From Alphaproteobacteria bacterium (GTDB lineage: Bacteria > Pseudomonadota > Alphaproteobacteria > CALKHQ01), in NCBI GenBank assembly GCA_041396705.1, contig JAWKYB010000009.1, positions 124,001 to 188,000 of the forward strand: DNA of 64,000 nucleotides. The letters run 5' to 3'. This document shows, one piece after another, positions 45,062-53,120 of this stretch (the stretch's first letter is position 1; every line of letters begins with the position of its first letter). A program made the position numbers and the translations under genes. Below the pieces are notes generated by a model that saw nothing but the letters and a program-made list of their open reading frames with translations, searched no databases and had not been told where the DNA came from.

Positions 45062-46041
45062 TACTGGATGACCCCGATCTCGCGGCTCAGCGCTGCGATG
45101 TCGGCGACCTGGGCGTCGACGAAGCCCTGGAAGTCGGGCCCGGCCTTGAAGAACGGCATCAGGCCGTTCTCGACCATGATCTGCTGCCATTCGTCGGACT
45201 GGTAGATGGTGTCGAGCGCGCCGGCCCAGTAGGTGAAGCTGTCGTCGCCGGCATCCTTCGGCACGTAGAAGCCGCGCCAGTTCGGCGCCACCACGGCGAA
45301 GCCCTGCTCGGTCGCGGTCGGGATGTCGGCGAGCTCGCCGGGCAGGCGTTCGTCCGACAGCACGCCGAGCACGCGCACGTCGCCGGCCTGCATGAAGCCG
45401 AGCACCTCGGAGATGTCGCCGGTCATCGCGGTGACGTGGCCGCCCAGCACCTGGGTCACCGCCTCGCCGCCGCCGTCGAAGGCGATGTAGGGGATCGAGC
45501 GGATATCGTCGAAGCCCGCCGACTTCATCACCTGCAGGACCTTGAGGTGGTCGAAGCCGCCGGCCGCGCTGCCGCCGGCGAAGGTGATCGACGACGGGTC
45601 CGCCTTGACGGCATCGACCAGGTCGCCGAGCGACTGATAGGGCGAATCGGCCGCCACCACGATCACGCCGTAGTCGGCGCCGAGCGAGCCGACGAAGCGG
45701 ACCTGGTCGGCGGTCAGGCCGACGAACTGGTTCTGCGCCAGCCGGGTGGTGGTCGCCGTCGAGGCCGCGACCAGCAGGTTCGCGTCGTCGCCGCGCTCGG
45801 TTACGACATAGGCATAGGCGACGCCGCCGCCGCCACCGGCCATGTTGGTCACCTCGACCTGGCCGGGGACCAGGCCCAGGTCGCTGAGCACCTTGCCGAC
45901 CTGGCGGCAGGTGAAGTCCCAGCCGCCGCCCGGATTGGCCGGCGCGATGCATTCCACGTCGCCCGGCTCGAACGCCTGGGCCTCGAACGCCATGCCGCCG
46001 GCCAACGCCAGCGCGGCAAGGGTCGTCGTCATTCGGATCAT
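45061..46041 (-). CDS. tctC: tripartite tricarboxylate transporter, periplasmic binding protein TctC
   Basis: 326 residues from ATG 46041, preceded by GGGAGGAC. The signal peptide MTTTLAALALAGGMAFEAQA is followed by ECIAPANPGGGWDFTCRQVG, the TctC ligand-loop motif. VEVTNMAGGGGGVAYAYV, then FAGGSAAGGFDHLKVLQVMK and PYIAFDGGGEAVTQVLGGHV match the Bug/TctC fold. It delivers a carboxylate to TctBA. The specific ligand is not predictable, although the pathway genes next door favour citrate- or citramalate-like acids. Confidence 0.9.
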   Translation of the reverse strand: MIRMTTTLAALALAGGMAFEAQAFEPGDVECIAPANPGGGWDFTCRQVGKVLSDLGLVPGQVEVTNMAGGGGGVAYAYVVTERGDDANLLVAASTATTTRLAQNQFVGLTADQVRFVGSLGADYGVIVVAADSPYQSLGDLVDAVKADPSSITFAGGSAAGGFDHLKVLQVMKSAGFDDIRSIPYIAFDGGGEAVTQVLGGHVTAMTGDISEVLGFMQAGDVRVLGVLSDERLPGELADIPTATEQGFAVVAPNWRGFYVPKDAGDDSFTYWAGALDTIYQSDEWQQIMVENGLMPFFKAGPDFQGFVDAQVADIAALSREIGVIQ

Positions 46042-46185
46042 GATGTCCTCCCTATCGGTGTTTCTGTCGGCCGGGGGCCGGCACAACGGTTCTGCTTGGA
46101 CCGGCGTCCTGCCGGTCGGTCGCCCACACTAGTGCTGCGGGCCGTATCGGTCACGCCGGAAAGGCGGGGCCGCCCGGGCACGATG

Positions 46186-47045
46186 TCAATCCTCCTCTCG
46201 CGCCGCGCCGCCGGCATCGGTCGGGAACGGCGCGATCGGGTTCGGACCGTCATAGGTCCAGCGATAGGCCGGCGGCGTCGGGCCCTTGTTGCGCCCGCCC
46301 TGCTGCATCTGCTCCCAGCCATGGGCGACGATGCCGACCGAGCGCGAGAGGCAGAACAGGCCGCGGGCCAGCGGCGCGGCAAAGCCGAGCTCCGCGAAGA
46401 TCACCGCGGTCGCCCCGTCGATGTTCATCGGCACCGGCTTTCCCTTCCGTTCCGCCAGCGCGGCCTCAAGGGCGCGGCCGACGGCGGCGATGCGGCCGGT
46501 GCACACGCCGTCGCGGGCTGCGGCGTCGACCAGCGACAGCAGGCGCGGCGCGCGCGGATCGACCGGCTTGTGGAAGCGGTGACCGAAGCCGGGGACATAG
46601 GCCTGGCCGCCCTCGCGCAGCCGGTCGATCGCTGCCAGCGCGGCGCAGGCAGGCGGCGGCATCGCCGGCCTGGTTCCGCCTTTGATCTGCCATACAACGC
46701 CACTCGCCTGCTCGCCCGCCCCGCCATGCACGTCGTCGACATGCTGACCGCCGAGGCGAGCACCGTTGAGCCCCAGTCCGCAGGTCACCGCCATGCGTGC
46801 GCAGGCGATCGACGGCGCCTGCGGTTATGGTCGACCGCCGCGACCAGGGCCGCCTCCAGCAGGCGCGCTCGCCCGCCGCGGGCAGGCGCCGCGCGTCATC
46901 ATCCAGATCATCGCGGCGAAACTGACGCGCCGATCAGCTCTTCGATCGGGTGGCCGCGCAGCCGGATCTGGCCCGGCACCATGTCGATGATCTCGGTGCG
47001 CCACCAGTCGGCATCCGACGGCGGCCCGACGGCAGGCACTTCCAT
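46186..47045 (-). pseudogene. citryl-CoA lyase-like (citrate synthase superfamily), several frame breaks
   Basis: About 286 codons from ATG 47045. The pieces read in succession: DADWWRTEIIDMVPGQIRLR, GHPIEELIGAS | FAAMIWMMTRGACP | ARLLEAALVAAVDHN | QAPSIACARMAVTCGLGLNG and on to the end in one frame (46794-46186). That last part has PGFGHRFHKPVDPRAPRLLS and KPVPMNIDGATAVIFAELGF. At least three frame changes fall between about 46,780 and 46,920. Family members cleave a citryl- or citramalyl-type CoA thioester into acetyl-CoA plus an oxoacid. The fragments are well conserved and total length is normal, so a clean gene with sequence errors is likely; otherwise it is a recent pseudogene. Confidence 0.65.
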
Positions 47046-48237
47046 ATCGCGCCTCGGCGCGCAGCGCGTCCAGCGCCGCGCGGTCAGCCCAGCGCCATAG
47101 ACCTGGTCGTTGTGCTGGCCCAGGGTCGGCGGCGGGGTGTCGACCGCCGGCGCCCGGTCGTCGGTCTCCTTGAAGCCGGTCCGCACCACGCGGATGTCGC
47201 GGCTGACCCCGGCATCCGCGAAGCGCGCGATCATCCCGCGCCCGGCCACCTGCGGGCGGTCGAGATGTCGGGGACGCTGTGCACCGCCCCCGCCGGCACC
47301 CCGAGGCGTGTTCAGCCCGCACCCAAACGCCGCCGGCCGGCGTGGTCAGCGTCAGCTCGAGCGCCGCCTTCAGCGCAGGCCTGGTTGCGCCAGGTCGCCA
47401 TTCGGCTGCGAAGCGCGGATCGTCGACCAGCGGGGCCTCGCAGCCGAGCACCCGGCACAGCGCGACCCACTGCTCGTCCTTGTTGGCGGCGATGTTGAGC
47501 AGGCCGTCGGCGGCGGCGAAGGCCTTCGACGGCGCCGCGGTCACGTTCTCGCCGCTGTGGCCACCGGAGCGACGCGCCGGCGATCAGCCAGTTCGGAGAC
47601 CGCCCAGCCCATGGTCGCCAGCGTCGCCTCCAGCATCGAGACGTCGATGAAGTGGCCATCGGCGCGGCCGCGGCCGCGTCCGGCCAGGCCGCGGCGATGG
47701 CGAAGGCGGCGGCCAGCCCGCCGATGGTGTCGCAGACCGGGAATCCCACGCGGACGCGGCCCTTCCGGCGCCCTGGTCACCGCCATCACCCCGCGCAGCC
47801 CTGATGACCTGGTCGTAGGCGGGCAGGTCGCGCCATGGCCCGTCCTGGCCGAAGCCGGATATGGCGCAATAGATCAGCCCTGGCCGCATTTCACGCAGCG
47901 CCGGCCAGCCCAGGCCGAGCCGATCCATCACGCCGGGACGGAAATTCTCCACCACCACGTCGGCGGTGCGCATCAGCGCAAGGAACGCCTCGCGCCCGCG
48001 CGGATGTTTCAGATTGGCGGTAACCGAGCGCTTGCCTGCGTTCTGGGCCAGGAACGAAACGCCCATGCCGCGGGCGTTCAGGCTCTCGTCGGCACCGAGG
48101 CGGCGGGCCAGGTCGCCGTGGCCGACCGCCTCGACCTTGATCACGTCGGCACCCATGTGGGCGAGCTGGTGACAGCAGAACGGGCCTGCCAGCACATTGG
48201 TCAGGTCGAGGACCCGGATTCCGTCCAGCGGATTCAT
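47046..48237 (-). pseudogene. CaiB/BaiF-type CoA-transferase, many frame breaks
   Basis: Class III CoA-transferase of about 397 codons from ATG 48237, normal family length. The first 150 residues are intact (MNPLDGIRVLDLTNVLAGPF; HMGADVIKVEAVGHGD; NLKHPRGREAFLALMRTADV; ENFRPGVMDRLGLGWPAL). After AYDQVI the frame switches repeatedly: VMAVT.APEG, GFPVCDTIGGLAAAFAIAAA, HFIDVSMLEATLATMGWAVS, NVTAAPSKAFAAADGLLNIA, then AGRGMIARFADAGVSRDIRV and LGQHNDQVYG. At least six breaks lie between about 47,090 and 47,800. The 3' boundary is approximate. It would activate a carboxylic acid with CoA for the lyase encoded next to it. Confidence 0.65.
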
Positions 48238-48355
48238 TGCGATCGCCGATAGCCCTTGGGGCGCGTTTCCAATCCCGGCGGCGAGGCTAGGCGCCGCGGT
48301 TGTGCCGGGGCAACGGTTGTGCAATGGCATTCTGCCAGACAGAACGGAGCGGACG

Positions 48356-49012
48356 ATGGCGCGCGAGCAGCGGGTGGAGGCGGTGGAACGGGCGCTCTCG
48401 ATCCTCGAGGCGTTCAACCAGCAGCGCGAGCGCATGGGACTGGCGGAGCTGGCGGACGAGACCGGGCTCTACAAGAGCACCATCCTGCGCCTGGCGGCGT
48501 CGCTGCAGCGATACGGCTACCTGCTGCGCGGTTCCGACGGGCTCTACCGGCTCGGGCCGAGCCTGTGGCGGCTGGGCTCGCTGTACCGGCGCGGCTTCGA
48601 CCTCGGTGAGGTTGTCCGACCGGCGTTGCGCCAGCTGGTGGCGGCGACCGGCGAGACCGCGTCGTTCTATGTCCGCGAGGGCGACGAGCGGGTCTGCCTG
48701 TATCGCGAGAACTCGCCGCGTGTCGTGCGCCACCACCTGGACGAGGGTGCCCGCCTGCCGCTGGACCGCGGCGCCGCCGCCCATGTGCTGCGCGAGTTCA
48801 CGCGCGATGCGCCGCCGCGGCCGGTGGTCTCGGTCGGCGAGCGCAACCCGGAGCTGGCCGCGGTGGCGGCGGCGGTGACCGGCGCCGATGGCGCCCTGCG
48901 CGGCGCGCTGGCGGTGTCGGGGCCGGTGGCGCGATTCGACGAAGGGGCGCGCGGGCGCGCCGCGGCGCTGCTCGCCGGGATCGCGGCGGAACTGTCGGCG
49001 CGCGTGGCCTGA
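48356..49012 (+). CDS. IclR-family transcriptional regulator
   Basis: 218 residues from ATG 48356. The N-terminal winged helix (QRVEAVERALSILEAFNQQR; GLYKSTILRLAASLQRYGYL) and C-terminal ligand domain (GETASFYVREGDERVCLYRE; LDEGARLPLDRGAAAHVLRE) define the family. The C-terminal part is short relative to many IclR proteins. It is divergent from the CoA-transferase, with 118 bp between the two starts. It is therefore the likely regulator of the tct/CoA-transferase/lyase module, sensing its substrate or an intermediate (inference). Confidence 0.88.
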   Translation: MAREQRVEAVERALSILEAFNQQRERMGLAELADETGLYKSTILRLAASLQRYGYLLRGSDGLYRLGPSLWRLGSLYRRGFDLGEVVRPALRQLVAATGETASFYVREGDERVCLYRENSPRVVRHHLDEGARLPLDRGAAAHVLREFTRDAPPRPVVSVGERNPELAAVAAAVTGADGALRGALAVSGPVARFDEGARGRAAALLAGIAAELSARVA

Positions 49013-49180
49013 TCAGGCGCGCCAGGGCGGCTTTTCGCATTCCCGGCAGGCGGCATCCGGGTCGACGCCGATGTCCGCCAGCAGGCGTCGGTCGAGCCGC
49101 GACAGCGCAATCCGCTGGCGCCGAACCGCCCGCCAGGTGCGGACAGCGGCCAGCGGCGTATGCCAGGCCCACGGTCGCAA
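49013..49180 (-). CDS. DUF1127 small protein, start uncertain
   Basis: The minus strand encodes TWRAVRRQRIALSRLDRRLL then ADIGVDPDAACRECEKPPWR, a typical DUF1127 domain, ending at 49013. In this frame only TTG 49180 can start it, giving 55 residues. A neighbouring frame offers ATG 49217 (MRIRLPSAARASVATVGLAY) which looks like a usual DUF1127 N-terminus, so a one-base error near 49,155 may hide a protein of about 68 residues. DUF1127 proteins are small basic proteins, some linked to RNA metabolism and phosphate or carbon responses. It is divergent from the LysR gene. Confidence 0.6.
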   Translation of the reverse strand: MRPWAWHTPLAAVRTWRAVRRQRIALSRLDRRLLADIGVDPDAACRECEKPPWRA

Positions 49181-49293
49181 CGGACGCCCTGGCAGCGGAG
49201 GGGAGTCTGATCCTCATGCGCACAAGAATGGCCGAAACGATCATTGGAAAATAACGATTTCTCTCCCGTTAATCGTGAGGTAGGCTCACGAAT

Positions 49294-50274
49294 ATGCATC
49301 GTGGCCTCTTGCCGCTGAACGCGCTGCGCGCCTTCGAGGCGACCGCCAGGACCGGGCGCATGGGCCGGGCCGCGGACGAGCTTTCGGTGACCCATGGCGC
49401 GGTCAGTCGGCAGGTCAGGCAGCTGGAGGCGGTGCTCGGCTGCAGGCTGGTCGAGGGACCGCGCCACGACCAGCGGCTGACCCAGGCCGGGCTGCTGCTG
49501 GCGCAGGGCCTCACGCCGGCATTCGAGATGATGGAGCGGGCGACGACCGCGGTGATGCGGCGCGGCGTCGCCGAGCTGCAGGTGTCATGCCTTGCCACGC
49601 TGCTGATGCGCTGGCTGATTCCGCGCCTGCACCGGTTCAAGGCCCGGCATCCGGAGATCGACGTGCGGCTGTCCGCTTCCGACGAGCCGGTCGCCTTCGC
49701 GCGCGAGCATATCGACCTGGCCATCCGCCGGCTGGCCGCACCGTTTCCCGATGGCACGGCGGCAGTGCCGTTCCTGCCGGAGCAAGTAGGGCCCGTGCTG
49801 GCGCCTCGGTTGACGCCGGCGGGCGGGGTGCACGGGCCGCGCGACCTGCTGGCGGTCCCGCGACTGCATACCGCCTCGCGGCGCGATGCCTGGCCGGACT
49901 GGATGGCGCGGGTCGGCATGGACGGGCTGGCGGTCGACCAGGGTGCGGAGTTCGAGCACTTCTATTTCATGCTCGAGGCCGCCGCTGCCGGCCTCGGCGT
50001 GGCGATCGGCCCGTACCCGCTGGTGGCCGACGATCTCGCCGCCGGACGGCTGGTCGCGCCGCTCGGTTTCGTCGACGGTGGCCATGCCTATGTCGCCTAT
50101 TGGCCGCGCCAGGGTGGGCATCCGGCCGCCGCGGCCTTTGCCGCGTGGCTGGCGGAGGAGGGGAGGGCGACCGCGTCCTACTGCGGTTCCGGGGCGTCCG
50201 GCGCGTCCGGTTCGGCGCCTCCATCGGCCGGCAGCTCGGTCGGTCCGGCGACCGGCAGCTCGACCGTCTCGTAG
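49294..50274 (+). CDS. LysR-family transcriptional regulator
   Basis: 326 residues. The N-terminal HTH is LNALRAFEATARTGRMGRAA, then ELSVTHGAVSRQVRQLEAVL (GcvA/AmpR-like). The effector domain includes CLATLLMRWLIPRLHRFKAR, then HPEIDVRLSASDEP and AAGLGVAIGPYPLVADDLAA. The last 30 or so residues (Ser/Gly/Ala-rich, YCGSGASGASGSAPPSAGSS) are unlike a LysR tail and are encoded in the region overlapping the convergent TAXI gene. The regulator may control that gene or the divergent DUF1127. Target unknown. Confidence 0.85.
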   Translation: MHRGLLPLNALRAFEATARTGRMGRAADELSVTHGAVSRQVRQLEAVLGCRLVEGPRHDQRLTQAGLLLAQGLTPAFEMMERATTAVMRRGVAELQVSCLATLLMRWLIPRLHRFKARHPEIDVRLSASDEPVAFAREHIDLAIRRLAAPFPDGTAAVPFLPEQVGPVLAPRLTPAGGVHGPRDLLAVPRLHTASRRDAWPDWMARVGMDGLAVDQGAEFEHFYFMLEAAAAGLGVAIGPYPLVADDLAAGRLVAPLGFVDGGHAYVAYWPRQGGHPAAAAFAAWLAEEGRATASYCGSGASGASGSAPPSAGSSVGPATGSSTVS

Positions 50275-51311
50275 AAGCGGGCGGCGCCGGGGTGCAGCGG
50301 CACCGTCATGCCAGACAGCGCCTTCTCCAGCACGATGCGCTGGCCGACCGGATGCCCGTTGTTGAGCACGCTGCGGTTCGACGGATGCCAGAGCGCGCGC
50401 GTCAGTGCGAACACCACGTCCTCGTCCAGCGCAGCCTGCACGAACAGCTGGGCGCCGACCGCCAGGGTGCGGGTGTCGCCGACACCGTGATACTGGTCGC
50501 GCGGGATGCGCAGGCGGGTGAAGAATGGCGCCTGCCGGCGTATCGCCTCGACATGGGCATCGTCGATGTCCAGCAGCCGGAACCCCGGTCCCTCGGCCAG
50601 CGGCATCAGCGACGGCGACGGCGCGCCGCTGGTGACGAACACCGCGTCCGCCTCGCCGGCCTCCAGCAGCGTCACGCCCATGGTGATGTTCTCGTAGATC
50701 GGGACGATCCGGTCGAGGTCCAGCCCGTAGGCGGCGAGGATGATGCGCGCGCCGATCAGGCTGCCGGAACCTTCGGCGCCGACGACGACGCGGCGGCCGG
50801 CCAGGTCGCCGATCGAGGCGGCGTCGCTGTCCGCGGCCACGACGACGTGCACAGCCTCGCTGTAGAGATTCGCGACCAGCCGCAGCGTGTCGACCGCCGC
50901 GTCGGCGAACATCTCCTTGCCGTGGTACGCCCAATAGGCGACGTCGGACTGGCACAGCCCGGCTTCCAGGTCGCCGCCGCCTATGCGGCCGACATTGTCG
51001 ACCGAGCCGCCGGTGGCCTGCGCCACCGCGACCACGCCGGGCACGCCGCACGGGCCGGCGCCCTCGCATTCGGAGACGGAGGCCGGGTCGCTGAACATGT
51101 TGGCCAGGATCCCGCCGACGCGGAAATAGACCCCGCCCACGTCGCCCGTGCCGATGCGCAGGTAGCGCACTTCCTGGGCGCTGGCGGCCGGTCGATTCGG
51201 CAACAGCCCGCGCACGCCGGCAAAGCCCAGGCCGGTGCCGGCGGCGAGCAGTCCGAGATTGAACAGGCGTCGCGTGACCCTTTGCGCGGTCACGCCGGGA
51301 ACCGGTGACAT
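50178..51311 (-). CDS. TAXI-family TRAP transporter solute-binding protein
   Basis: 377-residue periplasmic binding protein. The N-terminus has an Arg-rich start and hydrophobic segment (RRLFNLGLLAAGTGLGFAGV). The TAXI pattern is clear: LRIGTGDVGGVYFRVGGILA (about 50-70), TGGSVDNVGRIGGGDLEAGL and YSEAVHVVVAADSDAASIGD, then ITMGVTLLEAGEADAVFVTS. TAXI proteins normally work with a fused DctQM membrane protein, but none is nearby. The ligand class (often glutamate-like or other organic acids) is not deducible. Its C-terminal 97 bp overlap the LysR gene on the opposite strand. Confidence 0.87.
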   Translation of the reverse strand: MSPVPGVTAQRVTRRLFNLGLLAAGTGLGFAGVRGLLPNRPAASAQEVRYLRIGTGDVGGVYFRVGGILANMFSDPASVSECEGAGPCGVPGVVAVAQATGGSVDNVGRIGGGDLEAGLCQSDVAYWAYHGKEMFADAAVDTLRLVANLYSEAVHVVVAADSDAASIGDLAGRRVVVGAEGSGSLIGARIILAAYGLDLDRIVPIYENITMGVTLLEAGEADAVFVTSGAPSPSLMPLAEGPGFRLLDIDDAHVEAIRRQAPFFTRLRIPRDQYHGVGDTRTLAVGAQLFVQAALDEDVVFALTRALWHPSNRSVLNNGHPVGQRIVLEKALSGMTVPLHPGAARFYETVELPVAGPTELPADGGAEPDAPDAPEPQ

Positions 51312-51438
51312 GGCTGCGAATCCGTTGGCCCGGCGACATCGTGCCGCCTGCGGGCAAGGCCGTTACGATCCTTACGCCATTTGTCATAAAAATGGGTAAG
51401 GATTGTGACGGACGCGGCCGTCGCGCGGCCGGCCGGGT

Positions 51439-52821
51439 CTAGCCGATGAACAGGAACACGGTGCCGCCGCCGCGCCGGATCGTCAGCGCCAACGACCGGC
51501 CGACGTCCTCCAGCGCGCTCGCCAGGTCGGCCAGCGACGCGATGTCGCGCTGGTTCACGCCGACGATGACGTCGCCTTCCTCGAGGCCCAGCCGGCTTGC
51601 GCCGCTGCCCGGTTCGACCGCGCCGACCAGCACGCCGGCAATCCGTCCGTACAGTGCCATGCCCGGCAGGATGTCGTGGAAGGTCGCTCCGGGCAGCGCG
51701 TCGAAGCGCTGGCCCGCGTCGATCGGGCCCTCGGCCAGCCCGACCAGCTCGGCCTCCACGTCCATCCGCGCGCCGTCGCGGATGATGCCGATGGTGATCG
51801 CGGCGTCGACCGGGGCCAGGCCGACCCGGTTGTGCAGGTCCATCGAATCGCGGATCGGCCGCCCGTTGATCTCCACGATGACGTCGCCGGTGACGAGGCC
51901 GGCCTGGTCGGCGACCGAGCCTTGCTCCACCCGGGTCACCACCACGCCCAACGCCTGCGGCATGCCCAGCAGCTCCGCCAGATCCGGCGTCACGTCCTGG
52001 TAGGCGATGCCCAGGCGCCCGCGGCGCACTTCGCCATAGGCGACGATCTGGTCCATCACCGAACTGGCGATGCGGCTGGGCACGGCAAAACCGATACCGA
52101 CGTTGCCCCCCGACGGGCCGATGATCGAGGTGTTGATGCCGATCAGTGCGCCATGCAGGTCGATCAGCGCGCCGCCGGAATTGCCGGGGTTGATCGACGC
52201 GTCGGTCTGGATGAAGTCCTCGTAGCCCTGGTTGCTGATGCCGGTGCGGCCCAGCGCGCTGACGATGCCGGAGGTCACTGTCTGGCCCAGTCCGAACGGG
52301 TTGCCGATCGCCAGCACATAGTCGCCCACCTGCAGCGAATCCGAGTCGCCGAAGGCGAGCGCGCTCAGGCCGTCGGACGGTATCCGCAGGACCGCGATGT
52401 CGGTGGGCGGGTCGCTGCCGACCAGCTCGGCGGCCAGCGTCCGGCCGTCCTTCAGGGTCACCGAGATCTCCACGCCGTTGGCGACGACGTGGTGGTTGGT
52501 CAGAACCAGGCCGGCATCCGCATCGACGATCACGCCGGAGCCGACCGCCACGCTGGGTCGTCCCGCACCGGGCCCGATCCTCGGAAAGCCGGGCGTGTCG
52601 AAGAAGCGGCGGAAGAATGGGTCGCGGAACAGCGGGTTCTGTTCCAGCGGCGCCCGCGAGATGACCGAGATGTTGACCACAGCCGGCGTCACCCCGGCCA
52701 ACAGCGGCGCCAGCGTCGGCACGCCGTCGCGCTCGGCGACGAATGGCTGTTGTGCGCGCGCGCCGCCGACCGCCGCCAGCAACAGGCAGCAGACGACGAT
52801 GAGGGCGCGGCGAGTCGACAT
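51439..52821 (-). CDS. HtrA/DegP-type periplasmic serine protease with two PDZ domains
   Basis: 460 residues from ATG 52821 (AGGGAGCG upstream). Signal peptide RALIVVCCLLLAAVGGARAQ. The protease domain has the triad His in LTNHHVVANGVE, Asp in SDPPTDIAVLRIPSD and Ser in INPGNSGGALIDLHGALIGI. PDZ1 (RRGRLGIAYQDVTPDLAELL) and PDZ2 (IAGVLVGAVEPGSGASRLGL) follow. It degrades or refolds damaged envelope proteins. The close relative encoded 300 bp upstream lacks the second PDZ, so the pair are diverged paralogues. An unusual Phe-rich loop FRDPFFRRFFDTPGFPRIGP precedes the protease core, as in many DegP proteins. Confidence 0.9.
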   Translation of the reverse strand: MSTRRALIVVCCLLLAAVGGARAQQPFVAERDGVPTLAPLLAGVTPAVVNISVISRAPLEQNPLFRDPFFRRFFDTPGFPRIGPGAGRPSVAVGSGVIVDADAGLVLTNHHVVANGVEISVTLKDGRTLAAELVGSDPPTDIAVLRIPSDGLSALAFGDSDSLQVGDYVLAIGNPFGLGQTVTSGIVSALGRTGISNQGYEDFIQTDASINPGNSGGALIDLHGALIGINTSIIGPSGGNVGIGFAVPSRIASSVMDQIVAYGEVRRGRLGIAYQDVTPDLAELLGMPQALGVVVTRVEQGSVADQAGLVTGDVIVEINGRPIRDSMDLHNRVGLAPVDAAITIGIIRDGARMDVEAELVGLAEGPIDAGQRFDALPGATFHDILPGMALYGRIAGVLVGAVEPGSGASRLGLEEGDVIVGVNQRDIASLADLASALEDVGRSLALTIRRGGGTVFLFIG

Positions 52822-53120
52822 TGTTCGCTCCCTGTGGCTATGCATGGCTGGCTGACGGCGCGTCGCCGACGGCGCCCCCCGGCGCGTACGCGTGACGCAT
52901 TCCCCCTTGCTGCCCCGCACCTTAACGGCCCTCGGCCCAATGCTCGTGAACCACCTGTTAGGATCGCCCGCGTCGCGCGCGCGTCGTGCGTCCGGCTGCT
53001 GCCTGCTGGCGGCGCCTGTGCGCCGGCGTCCCCGATCCGCTACCCCGGCCGCGTGACGCCGTCGCCGGGCTTCGGCCCGGTCTTTCCTGCGCCAAGCAAC
53101 GGCGCACCGTGGCGGGAAGT
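52822..53120. other. 299-bp gap between the two HtrA genes, with a hairpin
   Basis: No gene is evident. CCGGGC (53065-53070), loop TTCG, GCCCGG (53075-53080) and then TCTTTC form a terminator-like hairpin reading rightward. On the leftward strand, where both protease genes lie, the hairpin comes after the upstream protease gene without a T-run. The remainder should hold the promoter for the gene starting at 52821. Confidence 0.45.
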
